From Aquabacterium sp. OR-4 (GTDB lineage: Bacteria; Pseudomonadota; Gammaproteobacteria; Burkholderiales; Burkholderiaceae_C), in contig NZ_JAOCQD020000001.1 of NCBI RefSeq assembly GCF_025290835.2, forward strand, positions 2,542,001 through 2,606,000: a stretch of 64,000 nt of DNA. Direction: 5' to 3'. The number at the start of each line of letters is the position of its first letter. The stretch's first letter is position 1. Both the position numbers and the translations under genes were made by a program. The notes beneath the pieces are model-generated. The model was not told the DNA's origin. It made no database searches and worked only from the letters and a program-made list of their open reading frames with translations. This document shows positions 1-8,328 of the stretch, in pieces.

Positions 1-2742
1 GCCATCACCATGCGCAGCGAGCACCTGAACGACTGCGCTGGTTTCCTGGGCCTGCCCGAGGCCATCAACGCCGGCGCGTTTCTGGTCAGCCGGCTCGACG
101 ACGCCGCGGTGCGCGAGGTGATCGAAAAACCCGCGCAGCGCTTTTTGCGCCTGCGCCAGCGCGAGCGCCGCGACGCCAGCGCCGCCGAGCTGCCACGCAC
201 GGTGCGCTTCGATCCGTCGGTGGTCGAGCGCCTGGTCGAGGACACCCGCAAGATCGCCCACGACCCCGACCACCTGCCGCTGCTGCAGCACCTGCTGGCG
301 CGGCTGTGGCAGCGCGCGCTGCGGCGCGAGCAGCGCGCGGTGGGCGACGTGCCGGGCGAGCTCAACTTCCACGATCTGTGCAGCGCCGCGTTGGCCGAAG
401 AAACCCCCGCCACGCTGCCGGCGCACACCGACAACCTGCTGCGCCTGGCGCTCGAGCGCTGGGCCGAGCATGAGTTCCACCAGCACACGGCCGCGCAGCA
501 GATGCTGCTGGCCGATGTGCTGCGCCGCCTGGTCTACAAAGACCCGGCCAGCGGCACCTACAACCAGCAGCGCCTGTACGTGGCCAGCCATCCGGCCGGC
601 GCCGACGCGCTCTCGGCGCTGCTGCATGGCCGCTGGATCCACTCGGTCAACTACCTGTACTGGGACGACGACAACCCCGACCGCATCACGCTGAAGGTCT
701 CGCACGAGTCCTTCATCCGCGGCTGGCAGCGCCTGCGCGCGCTGGCCGATGCCGGCGCGCTGCAGTTCACCCGCGTGCTCGAGCTGATGACCGCCTGCCG
801 CGACTGGCAGGCCCGCGGCCAGGCCGCGGCCGACCTGATGGAAGACCGCCTGCTGCGCCGCATGAAGGACGCCGGCCTGGCCGCGGTGTTCAGCGCCACG
901 GCGCCCGCCACCACCGGCCCCGCCGCGGCGGCAGCCGCACAGGTGGCCACCGCGGCAGCAGCCGCCACGCCCGGCACGCCCGGGGCCGCACCATCGGGCT
1001 GGGTGCTGCCGCCGCGCGATCCGGCCGAGGCCTGGCGCGAGTGGCAAGCCTGGCTGCCGCGCACACCGCGCGGGCCCGAGCTGGACGGCCTGGGCTTCGA
1101 CGAGGTGGCCCGCTTCTTCCAGCGCTCCGAGAGCAGCCTGCTGGCCGCCTCGGGCAAAGAGCGCAACAGCCTGCGCAGGCAGGCCGCGCTGGCCACCGCC
1201 GGCCTGGGTGCGCTGGCCCTGATGGGCCTGGCGCTGGCCTTCATCTACGGCGTGCAGGGCCCGGTGATCGAACGCGCGGCGCTGTACTTCGAATCGGCCG
1301 ACGCGGCCAACCTGGCCACGCTGCGCAATGCCTGGCCCGAGATCGGCGGCGGCGCCCACGAGCTGCAGGAGCTGCTGCAGGCCGCGCAGCAGTTCGAGAC
1401 CGCACGCCAGGGCCTGGGCGTGTCGTTTGCCGGCATGTCCGACGGCGTGCTGGCCGACCGCTACTCGCCCGGCAAGGCCTCGGCCCTGAGCCGCGTGCTG
1501 CCATTGGCCATGCGGGCCATCGAGCCCAACGTCAACGGCAAGCTGCGCGCCGTGCTCACCCGTGCGCTGTGGCACACCGACCCGGTGATGCCGGTGGGCG
1601 ACACCGCGCGCATCGTCGACCTGCAGGGCGAAGACCCGCGCTACCGCGATGTCTGCGACGGCCTGCCCGGCGTGCTGCTGCCGGTGGAGGGCGCGCGCCA
1701 GAACACCTACCCGCGCCGCGGCGTGTTCGTCACCCGCGACGATCTCGGCCGGGCGCGCGTCGACACGCGCCAGGCGCCGATGGTCGACACCCGCAACGGC
1801 CTGATGTTCAGCGCCACGCTGCATGCCAACGGGCAGTGCGTGCTGGGCCAGCAGATCGCCGCGCTGCCACGCGAACGCGAGCCGGCGCTGGTGTTCGACG
1901 CGCTGATGGGCCATGTGCTGATGGCCACCAACGGCGACCCCCCGGGCAACGACGGCCGGCCGGCCACGCCGGCCACCGTCACCCTGCTGCGGCTGCAGTG
2001 GGACAACCCCGATCTGGGCCACAGCGCCGAGCTGTCGCAGCCGCTGGCCGTGGTCTACAACGACCGCGTGGCTGAAACCCTGCGCCGCCAGGCACCCGAG
2101 ACCATTGGCATGGCCGCCGCCACCTGGCGCATGCCCGGTGGCCGCGCCATGCGCATTGGCGGCGAGGCCTGGCGCGTGGTGACCGACGGCGCCCAGCGTC
2201 TGGTGCCGGCCCCGGCCGCCGACGCCCTCGACAGCCTGGCCGCGCCCCAGCCCGGCGACGGCTGCGCCACGCTGCGCGACGATCTGGCCCGCGAGCTGGT
2301 GGACGCCGGCGAAAGCAGCTTCCGCATCAGCGTGCACCGCAGCGACGCGCACTGCCTGGTGCTGCTGCGCGGCCTGCCGGTGGGGCAAGGCGCCAACCTG
2401 CGCGACACGGTGCAGGTGCGCGCCTACGCCCTGCAAGCGGTGCAATCGCATGCCGGCCAGGCCACCACGCCGCCGGTGCCGCTGGCCAGCCTGAACTTCG
2501 GCCGGCTGCCGCGCAGCGCCACCGATTTCCGCGTCGGCCGGCCCGGCACCCCGTGGGACGGCTGGCTGGTGGTGGTGCGCAGCCCCGATGCCCACAACCC
2601 GCTGCCACGCCTGCTGGGCGTGCCCTGGAGCACCGGCGCGCTGCTGCGCCTGGGCACCGAGGTGCTGCAAGACCACCGGCGCCATGCCCCGGCCAGCGCG
2701 GCACCCGGCGCGGCGGCCACCACGCCACCCAAGAGCCCTTGA
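1..2742 (+). CDS. STAND-type (nSTAND1-like) ATPase, 5'-truncated by the window edge
   Basis: The frame is already open at base 1 and encodes A-I-T before the first Met at 10, so the gene starts upstream. The first ~300 residues look like the part of an nSTAND1 module that follows the nucleotide-binding core: 'TMRSEHLNDC', a Leu-rich 'LPLLQHLLARLW' helix, and 'LKVSHESFIRGWQRL'. The Walker motifs would lie off the window. An Ala/Thr/Pro-rich linker (about 900-990) precedes a single hydrophobic segment (about 1190-1257), suggesting a membrane anchor. The last ~490 residues match nothing I recognise. STAND proteins are multidomain signalling ATPases, often in sensing or defence; the role here is inferred only. 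The stop lies 62 bp before the RiPP precursor region, so cotranscription is possible. Confidence 0.7.
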   Translation, partial: AITMRSEHLNDCAGFLGLPEAINAGAFLVSRLDDAAVREVIEKPAQRFLRLRQRERRDASAAELPRTVRFDPSVVERLVEDTRKIAHDPDHLPLLQHLLARLWQRALRREQRAVGDVPGELNFHDLCSAALAEETPATLPAHTDNLLRLALERWAEHEFHQHTAAQQMLLADVLRRLVYKDPASGTYNQQRLYVASHPAGADALSALLHGRWIHSVNYLYWDDDNPDRITLKVSHESFIRGWQRLRALADAGALQFTRVLELMTACRDWQARGQAAADLMEDRLLRRMKDAGLAAVFSATAPATTGPAAAAAAQVATAAAAATPGTPGAAPSGWVLPPRDPAEAWREWQAWLPRTPRGPELDGLGFDEVARFFQRSESSLLAASGKERNSLRRQAALATAGLGALALMGLALAFIYGVQGPVIERAALYFESADAANLATLRNAWPEIGGGAHELQELLQAAQQFETARQGLGVSFAGMSDGVLADRYSPGKASALSRVLPLAMRAIEPNVNGKLRAVLTRALWHTDPVMPVGDTARIVDLQGEDPRYRDVCDGLPGVLLPVEGARQNTYPRRGVFVTRDDLGRARVDTRQAPMVDTRNGLMFSATLHANGQCVLGQQIAALPREREPALVFDALMGHVLMATNGDPPGNDGRPATPATVTLLRLQWDNPDLGHSAELSQPLAVVYNDRVAETLRRQAPETIGMAAATWRMPGGRAMRIGGEAWRVVTDGAQRLVPAPAADALDSLAAPQPGDGCATLRDDLARELVDAGESSFRISVHRSDAHCLVLLRGLPVGQGANLRDTVQVRAYALQAVQSHAGQATTPPVPLASLNFGRLPRSATDFRVGRPGTPWDGWLVVVRSPDAHNPLPRLLGVPWSTGALLRLGTEVLQDHRRHAPASAAPGAAATTPPKSP

Positions 2743-2803
2743 TCCGGCCACCCCGCCGCCCTGCACCACGCCCTGCATCACGCCCGCACCAAGCCCCCCC
2801 GCC

Positions 2804-2960
2804 ATGACCCCGCCGCCATCGCCCACCCCCGCGCCCACGCCGTGCCCGGCCACGCTGGCTGGCCGCGCTGCTGGCGCTGCTGGGCGCCACCGGGGCCAGC
2901 AGCGCGGCAGGCGCCAACGCCACCGCGGCCGAGGCCGCGGCAACGCCGCCCGAGGCGCCG
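2804..2960 (+). other. Probable displaced 5' end of the RiPP precursor gene (signal-peptide coding without an in-frame start)
   Basis: Upstream of the precursor's first usable start (GTG 2961), the same frame stays open back to a TGA at 2805. It encodes an Arg-rich stretch, then 'RPRWLAALLALLGATGASS' and 'AAGANA', a convincing Sec signal peptide. There is no ATG, GTG or TTG between 2808 and 2960. The obvious ATG at 2804 is in the neighbouring frame. Skipping one base in the C-rich run around 2826-2830 would join that ATG to the signal peptide. This may be a sequencing indel, a real frameshift, or a rare start such as CTG 2859. Confidence 0.5.
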
Positions 2961-3185
2961 GTGGTGAGCCGGCTCGACGCGATCCGCAGCCGCCTGCTGG
3001 CCGCCGACCAGGCCGGCAGCGCGACACCTGGCACGCCCGGCGCGATTGGCGCGAGCAACACGACCGCCTCGGCTGAGGCTGCCGGCCAGGCCGGCGAGCT
3101 GGGCCAGTGGTTCAACTGGCCCAACTGGGCCAACTGGTCGAAGTGGGCCAACTGGAACAACTGGAACAACTGGGGCAAGTTGTGA
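2961..3185 (+). CDS. Triceptide-type RiPP precursor with eight C-terminal Trp-X-Asn/Lys triplets
   Basis: From GTG 2961 the product is 74 residues; the true N-terminus is probably longer (see the 2804-2960 entry). The N-terminal part 'VVSRLDAIRSRLLAAD' could be a leader or recognition helix, followed by an Ala/Gly/Thr spacer. The core (3108-3179) is eight uninterrupted triplets starting with Trp. The middle residues are F, P, A, S, A, N, N, G; the third residue is Asn, except Lys in triplets 4 and 8; one Leu follows. Aromatic-X-X3 triplets are substrates of radical SAM enzymes that make three-residue cyclophanes (triceptides; GrrA/OscA, XyeA and FxsA families). The maturase gene starts 25 bp downstream. 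Assignment to the GrrA/OscA family is probable but unproven. Confidence 0.72.
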   Translation: MVSRLDAIRSRLLAADQAGSATPGTPGAIGASNTTASAEAAGQAGELGQWFNWPNWANWSKWANWNNWNNWGKL

Positions 3186-3210
3186 GCGCCCGCCGGCGCA
3201 GCGGGCCGCC

Positions 3211-4461
3211 ATGCGCCTGAGCCGGGTGCCGCTGCCCATCCGGCGCGCCCTGCCTGCCGGGCCCGCAGCGCTGGCCATGCCCGCAGCACGCAGCGCAGCC
3301 ACACCGTGGGTCCAGGCGCCGCCGGTCGCGCTGCGGGCCGGCGGCCTGCAGCTGCTGGTGCTGCAGCCCAGCCCGTTCTGCAACCTCGACTGCGGCTACT
3401 GCTACCTGCCCGACCGCCAGCAGCGTGCGCGCATGGCCCTGCCGGTGCTCGACCGCGTGATGGCCCAGGTGATGGCCAGTGGCCTGGTGGGCGACCGGCT
3501 CAGCGTGGTGTGGCACGCCGGCGAGCCAATGGCCGTGCCGCGGCGCTGGTACGAGGCGGCCTTTGCCGTGATCGCCCGCCATGCCGGCGGCCGCCCGGTG
3601 ACCCACCACTTCCAGACCAATGGCGTGCTGATCGACGCGGCCTGGTGTGCGTTTTTTCAGCGCCACGGCGTGCGCGTGGGCGTCAGCATCGACGGCCCCG
3701 CCGTGCTGCACGACGCCCAGCGCCGCACCCGCAGCGGCCGCGGCACGCATGCCCGGGTGCTGCAGGGCATCGCAGCGCTGCGCGAGGCCGGCATCGGCTT
3801 TCACACCATTGCCGTGCTCACCCGCCCGGCCCTCGATCAGCCCGATGCAGTGTTCGATTTTTTTGCCGCACTCGGCACGCGCGAGGCCGGCTTCAACACC
3901 GAGGAGCTGGAGGCCGCACACGGCCACACCACGCTGCAGGCCGCGGGCGCCGAGGCCGCGGCGCGCGCCTTCTGGCAACGCCTGATCGAGCGCCTGGCCG
4001 CCGCGCCGGGCGCGCTGCGTGTGCGCGAGGTGGCCCAGGTGCTGGCCGGCCTGCGCGACCCGGCCTTCGGCCAGCGCCACGGCAATGTGCAGAACCAGGC
4101 CGGGCAGCTGCTCAGCGTGGCCCACGACGGCGGCTACTGCTTCTGGTCGCCCGAGCTGCTGGGCACGCGGCATGCGCGCCTTGGGCCGGCGCTGCTGGGC
4201 AACCTGGCCAGCGACGCGATCGACTGGCCTGGCCTGGGCCAGCAGGCCGCGCTGCGGCGCTGGCAGGCCGAGATCGACACCGGCGTGGCCGCCTGCCGCA
4301 GCGGCTGCGCGCACTGGCGGCTGTGCCTGGGCGGCGCGCCGGCCAACAAGCTGGCCGAGCTGGGCACGCTGGCCGGCAGCGAAACCCTGGCCTGCCGGCT
4401 GGGCACGCAGGTGGTGATCGACGCGGTGCTGGCCGCACTGGAGCGCGACCTGCACCTGTGA
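3211..4461 (+). CDS. Radical SAM/SPASM peptide maturase, GrrM/OscB-like (cyclophane-forming)
   Basis: 416 residues. The radical SAM cluster motif is C57-x3-C61-x2-C64 in 'PFCNLDCGYCYLPD', a signature I associate with the GrrM/OscB family. The partial TIM barrel shows 'VVWHAGEPM' and 'FQTNG..ID'. A SPASM region with auxiliary Fe-S ligands follows: C310 in 'GYCFWSPE', C362-x3-C366-x5-C372 in 'CRSGCAHWRLC', and C395. Known relatives use S-adenosylmethionine to crosslink an aromatic side chain to the beta-carbon two residues on, which fits the WxN/K core of the peptide encoded just upstream. ATG 3211 is chosen because upstream codons in this frame read through the precursor gene. No protease, exporter or GrrP gene is adjacent, so later processing steps are unknown. 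Confidence 0.88.
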   Translation: MRLSRVPLPIRRALPAGPAALAMPAARSAATPWVQAPPVALRAGGLQLLVLQPSPFCNLDCGYCYLPDRQQRARMALPVLDRVMAQVMASGLVGDRLSVVWHAGEPMAVPRRWYEAAFAVIARHAGGRPVTHHFQTNGVLIDAAWCAFFQRHGVRVGVSIDGPAVLHDAQRRTRSGRGTHARVLQGIAALREAGIGFHTIAVLTRPALDQPDAVFDFFAALGTREAGFNTEELEAAHGHTTLQAAGAEAAARAFWQRLIERLAAAPGALRVREVAQVLAGLRDPAFGQRHGNVQNQAGQLLSVAHDGGYCFWSPELLGTRHARLGPALLGNLASDAIDWPGLGQQAALRRWQAEIDTGVAACRSGCAHWRLCLGGAPANKLAELGTLAGSETLACRLGTQVVIDAVLAALERDLHL

Positions 4462-4541
4462 GGGCTTGCGGCGGCCGCTCGGGCCAACCCAGGCCCCGCA
4501 AGCTGTGAACGGGCCCGCGCAGCACGGCCGTTCACCGCGTG

Positions 4542-5138
4542 TCAGCCGGCCAGCGCCTCGCGCACCCAATCGAGCCGGTCCTGGCCGAAAAACAGCTCGC
4601 CGCCGACAAAGATGCTCGGCGCGCCGAACACGCCGCGCGCCACGGCCTCATCGGTGCTGGCGCGCAGCGCGGCCTTGGTGGCATCGGCGTTGGCCAGCGC
4701 CAGCAGCGCCGCGGCATCGAGGCCCGCCGCCGCCAGCACGCGCGCCACCTCGGCCGGGTCGTTCATGTTCAGGCCGTGCACCCAGATGGCCTCGAACACG
4801 CAGCGCAGGTAGGCGTCCAGCCGCTCGGGCTGCTCGCGCTGCAGGCCCGCCGCACCGCGCATCAGCACCAGGGTGTTGATCGGGAAGTGCGGGTTGATCA
4901 GCAGCGGCACGCCGTAGCGGCGGGCGTAGCGCTGGAAGTCCCGCATGATGTAGCGGCCCTTGGCCGGCACCGTGATCGGCGAGGCGTTGCCGCTGGCCTG
5001 GAACACCGCGCCCAGCAGCATGGGCCGCAGCAGCAGCTCGGCGCCAGCCGCGGCGCAGATCGCGGGCAGCTGGGTCCAGGCCAGGTAGCTGGCCGGGCTG
5101 CCCACGTCGAAGAAGAACTCTGCCTGCCGGGTGTTCAT
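4542..5138 (-). CDS. DsbA-family 2-hydroxychromene-2-carboxylate isomerase-like protein
   Basis: 198 residues. The N-terminal 'FFFDVGSPASYLAW' and C-terminal 'GVFGAPSIFVGGELFFGQDRLDWV' are typical of the NahD/HCCA isomerase branch of the DsbA thioredoxin fold. The usual CxxC is replaced by an S-P-A-S type motif, as in that branch. Characterised members are glutathione-dependent isomerases in naphthalene and related aromatic degradation; many paralogues have unknown substrates. The ATG at 5136-5138 is preceded on the minus strand by AGGAG at good spacing, so I prefer it to the upstream in-frame start. It is divergent from a TetR regulator gene, which suggests local control. Confidence 0.85.
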   Translation of the reverse strand: MNTRQAEFFFDVGSPASYLAWTQLPAICAAAGAELLLRPMLLGAVFQASGNASPITVPAKGRYIMRDFQRYARRYGVPLLINPHFPINTLVLMRGAAGLQREQPERLDAYLRCVFEAIWVHGLNMNDPAEVARVLAAAGLDAAALLALANADATKAALRASTDEAVARGVFGAPSIFVGGELFFGQDRLDWVREALAG

Positions 5139-5215
5139 GGGGATCTCCTGAGGCGCCAGGTCGCCAGGTCGCTGGATTGACAGGCCGTTGGGTCGCCCTG
5201 CGTCTTTGCGGGTTA

Positions 5216-5236
5216 TGACTGAACGACCGTTTGTCA
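5216..5236. promoter_or_regulatory. Candidate TetR operator between divergent genes
   Basis: Arms TGACTGAACG and CGTTTGTCA form an imperfect inverted repeat (all but about two positions pair with a one-base offset) in an otherwise GC-rich gap between the isomerase and TetR genes. The length and position fit a TetR-family operator that could control both directions. Seen in sequence; function inferred. Confidence 0.4.
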
Positions 5237-5290
5237 AAGCCAGCGTATGCTGGCCACCGCCTCAACGTCAACCCGAGAATCCCCCAGCCC

Positions 5291-5905
5291 ATGCGCTATG
5301 CCGCCACGCACAAGCAGGCCACCCGCGAGCGCCTGCTCGACAGCAGCCGCGCCATCGCCAAGCGCCGCGGCTTCGACGGCAGCGGGGTCGATGCGCTGAT
5401 GCAGGCCGTGGGCCTGAGCGGTGGCGCGTTCTACAGCCACTTCGGCTCGAAGGCCGAGCTGTTTGCGACCCTGGTGGAACGCGAGCTCGAACACAGCGCG
5501 GCCCTGCTGGGCCAGGCCGCCGGGCCGCCGCCGGCCGGCCGCACTGCCGCCGCCGCCCGCAGCCAGCTGGCGCGCAGCCTCAAGCGCTACCTCAGCCACG
5601 CCCATGCGCAGCAGCCCGAGGCCGGCTGCGCGCTGCCGGCGCTGGGCGCCGAGATCGCCCGCGCCGGGCCGGCGGTGCGCACGGGCGTGGAGCAGTCGCT
5701 GCGGCAACTGCAGCAGCAATGGGCCGGCGCGCTGGCGGGCGATGGCGACACTGCCTGGGCGCTGCTGTCGCAGTGCGTGGGCGCCCTGATGCTGGCGCGG
5801 GTGGTGCAAAGCGACCGCACGCGCCACGAGATCCTGGCCGCCAACCGGCGCGTGGCCCTGGCCGCGGCCGCAGGCCCCGGCGACGCCGCGTCCAGCCCCG
5901 CTTGA
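5291..5905 (+). CDS. TetR/AcrR family transcriptional regulator
   Basis: 204 residues. The N-terminal helix-turn-helix 'RERLLDSSRAIAKRRGFDG' then 'GLSGGAFYSHFGSKAELF' is the classic TetR DNA-binding domain. The Ala-rich C-terminal half would be the ligand and dimer domain; the 'GCALPALGAEIARAG' segment is common in regulators beside SDR or efflux genes. It is divergent from the DsbA-family isomerase gene (152 bp away, with a candidate operator) and lies 21 bp before an SDR gene that is probably cotranscribed. Likely a repressor of one or both neighbours (inference). ATG 5291 is favoured over an upstream GTG-type start because the TetR fold begins just after it. Confidence 0.9.
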   Translation: MRYAATHKQATRERLLDSSRAIAKRRGFDGSGVDALMQAVGLSGGAFYSHFGSKAELFATLVERELEHSAALLGQAAGPPPAGRTAAAARSQLARSLKRYLSHAHAQQPEAGCALPALGAEIARAGPAVRTGVEQSLRQLQQQWAGALAGDGDTAWALLSQCVGALMLARVVQSDRTRHEILAANRRVALAAAAGPGDAASSPA

Positions 5906-5926
5906 ACCGTTTGCCGGAGACAGGCC

Positions 5927-6748
5927 ATGAACCCCGACACCGACACCGACACCGACACCGCCACCGACCCCGACCGCAGCACCCAGGCCCGCCCGGCCAG
6001 CGGCGCCCACCCCGCCCCCGACCCCCGCCCCGGCGTGGCCCTGGTGGTGGGCGCCGGCGATGCCACCGGCGGCGCCATTGCGCGGCGCTTTGCCGCGGGT
6101 GGCTACACCGCCTGCGTCACCCGGCGCACCGCCGACAAGCTGGTGCCGCTGGTGCAGGCCATCGAGGCCGCTGGCGGCCGCGCACACGGCTTCAGCTCCG
6201 ACGCCCGCCAGGAGGACGAGGTGGTGGCCCTGGTCGAGCGCATCGAGCGCGAGATCGGACCGATCGAGGTGCTGGTGTTCAACATCGGCGCCAACGTGCC
6301 CTGCAGCATCCTCGACGAGACGGCGCGCAAGTACTTCAAGATCTGGGAGATGGCCTGCTTTGGCGGCTTTCTCAATGGCCGCGAGGTGGCCAGGCGCATG
6401 GTGGCGCGCGGCCGCGGCAGCATCCTGTTCACCGGCGCCACCGCCTCGCTGCGCGGGGCCGCCAGGTTTGCCGCCTTTGCCGGCGCCAAGCATGCGCTGC
6501 GCGCGCTGGCGCAGAGCATGGCGCGCGAGCTGGGGCCGCTGGGCATCCATGTGGCGCATGTGGTGGTCGATGGCGCGATCGACACCGAGTTCATCCGCAG
6601 CAACTTTCCCGAGCGGTATGCGCTCAAGGCGCAGGACGGCATCCTGAACCCCGAGCACATCGCCGAGAGCTACTGGCAGCTGCACCGCCAGCCGCGCGAT
6701 GCCTGGAGCTTCGAGCTCGACCTGCGGCCCTACTCGGAAAGCTGGTGA
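5927..6748 (+). CDS. SDR-family NAD(P)-binding protein with Phe in place of the catalytic Tyr
   Basis: 273 residues. The first ~30 are low complexity, encoded by a GACACC-type hexanucleotide repeat (Asp-Thr pairs). The Rossmann motif 'VVGAGDATGGAIARRF' and the 'NIGAN' strand-4 motif identify a short-chain dehydrogenase/reductase. The YxxxK motif reads F184-A-G-A-K188 (in 'FAAFAGAKHALRALAQSMA'), so the catalytic Tyr is Phe. It may lack normal dehydrogenase activity, or belong to a divergent SDR group with other chemistry. It follows the TetR gene by 21 bp and is probably in the same operon. Confidence 0.85.
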   Translation: MNPDTDTDTDTATDPDRSTQARPASGAHPAPDPRPGVALVVGAGDATGGAIARRFAAGGYTACVTRRTADKLVPLVQAIEAAGGRAHGFSSDARQEDEVVALVERIEREIGPIEVLVFNIGANVPCSILDETARKYFKIWEMACFGGFLNGREVARRMVARGRGSILFTGATASLRGAARFAAFAGAKHALRALAQSMARELGPLGIHVAHVVVDGAIDTEFIRSNFPERYALKAQDGILNPEHIAESYWQLHRQPRDAWSFELDLRPYSESW

Positions 6749-6787
6749 CAGGCGGCGCACGGCACCCTCCCGCCCGCAGCGCGTGAA

Positions 6788-8101
6788 TCACGCCTTGCTG
6801 GCCGCCGGCAGCACCAGCGGCGGCGCCGCGCGTCCGCGCCCGCCGGTGCGCCAGCACAGGAACAGCGCCACGCTGAAGTTCAGCGCGTTCCAGGCGATGC
6901 CGTTGAGAAAGGCCGCGTGGTAGCTGCCGGTGAGGTCGAACACCTTGCCGCTCATCCAGCCGCCCAGCGCCATGCCGAACAGCGTGAACATGATGATCCA
7001 GCCGGTGGTGGTGGCGGCGCGCGCCGCCGCAAAGTGCTCGCGCACGATGATCGCGTAGCTGGGCACGATGCCGCCCTGGAACAGCCCGAACAGCGCCGAC
7101 ACCAGGTACAGCGACAGCAGGCCGTCGAAGGGGATGAACAGCAGCAGCGCCAGCCCCTGCAGCAGCGAGCCCAGCAGCAGGGTGCGCACGCCGCCGATGC
7201 GGTCGCAGATGGCGCCCGAGACCAGGCGGCTGACGATGCCGCAGCCCAGCATCAGGCTCAGCATCTCGGCGCCGCGCGCCACGCCGTAGCCCAGATCGCC
7301 GCAGTAGGCCACGATGTGCACCTGGGGCATGGCCATGGCCACGCAGCAGGCGGTGCCGGCCACGCACAGCAGGGCCAGCGCCAGCCTGGGCGCCAGGCCG
7401 AAGGGCCGCTGACCGTGCGGCACCTGGCCGGCCGGCGCGGCTGCGCCAGCGTGGCCGGCGGCCCCGGCCGCCACGGCCTGCACCGGCGCCGCCGGTGAGC
7501 GCCCGCGCAGCCCGCGCGACAGCGCCAGCATGCTCAGCAGCGAGAACAGGCCCAGTGCCATGTAGGTGTGGCGCCAGCCCAGCCACTGCACCGCCGGCTG
7601 CACGATGGGCGGCCACAGCGCGCCGGCCACGTAGTTGCCGCTGGCGCACACCGCCACCGCGATGCCGCGCCGGCGCACGAACCACAGCGTGGTGTCGGCC
7701 ACCAGCGGCACAAAGCTGGTGGCCGCGCCCAGCAGGCCCACCAGCACGCCCTGCACCAGCGCAAACAGCCACAGGCTGGCCGCCAGCCCGCTGAGCGCAA
7801 AGCCCGCGCCCAGGCACACCGCACCCATGCGCACCACCGGCACCAGGCCGAAGCGGTCGGTCAGGCGTCCGGCCAGCAGGCAGCCCAGGCCAAAGCCGAT
7901 CATCTGCAGCGTGTAGGGCAGCGAGGCCTCGGCCCGCGTGGCGCCAAACTCGGCCTGCACCGCCGGCAGCGCCACCGACACCACGTACATGCCGGCCGAG
8001 CCGATGGTCATCAGCGCCAGCGTGATCATCAGCCGGCGCCAGGCGGCCGCTGAATCGGGCTGGGGGCCCGGCTCGGGCGGAGGGTTGAGGGCCGTGCGCA
8101 T
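6788..8101 (-). CDS. MFS transporter
   Basis: 437 residues with about 12 hydrophobic segments. The N-terminal half carries the MFS loop 2-3 signature as 'GCLLAGRLTDRFG', and a second half follows a loop of about 30 residues rich in Ala and Gly. The layout and 'GYGVARGAEMLSLMLGCGIVS' resemble the monocarboxylate/oxalate-formate (OFA) type MFS group, but no substrate can be assigned. ATG 8099-8101 is chosen over starts up to 290 bp upstream because those would add a non-hydrophobic Arg/Gly-rich stretch spanning a tandem repeat. It is convergent with the SDR gene. Confidence 0.85.
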   Translation of the reverse strand: MRTALNPPPEPGPQPDSAAAWRRLMITLALMTIGSAGMYVVSVALPAVQAEFGATRAEASLPYTLQMIGFGLGCLLAGRLTDRFGLVPVVRMGAVCLGAGFALSGLAASLWLFALVQGVLVGLLGAATSFVPLVADTTLWFVRRRGIAVAVCASGNYVAGALWPPIVQPAVQWLGWRHTYMALGLFSLLSMLALSRGLRGRSPAAPVQAVAAGAAGHAGAAAPAGQVPHGQRPFGLAPRLALALLCVAGTACCVAMAMPQVHIVAYCGDLGYGVARGAEMLSLMLGCGIVSRLVSGAICDRIGGVRTLLLGSLLQGLALLLFIPFDGLLSLYLVSALFGLFQGGIVPSYAIIVREHFAAARAATTTGWIIMFTLFGMALGGWMSGKVFDLTGSYHAAFLNGIAWNALNFSVALFLCWRTGGRGRAAPPLVLPAASKA

Positions 8102-8125
8102 GCCGCCGATTGTGGGTTGCCACCA

Positions 8126-8195
8126 CGGCCCGCCACCCCCGGGATAGCGCGCTGTTGCCGCGGCCCGCCACCCCCGGGATAGCGCGCTGTTGCCG
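8126..8195. repeat. Perfect 35-bp tandem duplication
   Basis: Two identical, directly abutting 35-bp units (8126-8160 and 8161-8195). Each contains CCCCCGGGATAGCGCGC and TGTTGCCG. They lie in the gap between the divergent MFS gene and the secreted-protein gene, so either promoter could be affected. Identity of the copies suggests a recent duplication. Confidence 0.9.
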
Positions 8196-8328
8196 CGGGC
8201 GGACTTGCAGCCGGCTCGGGCTGTCACGCAATCATGGCAAATCCTCAGGCAGCATCGCCGGCGCTTCACGAACACTCCGTGTCCGGCTGCGCCGCCCGGC
8301 GCCGGCCGCACCCTGCGGGAGGAGCCCC

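Noticed and set aside
8110..8328. N-terminal extension of the secreted protein starting at 8110
   Set aside because: It would bury the signal peptide and read through the 35-bp duplication; the GGGAGGAG site points to ATG 8329.
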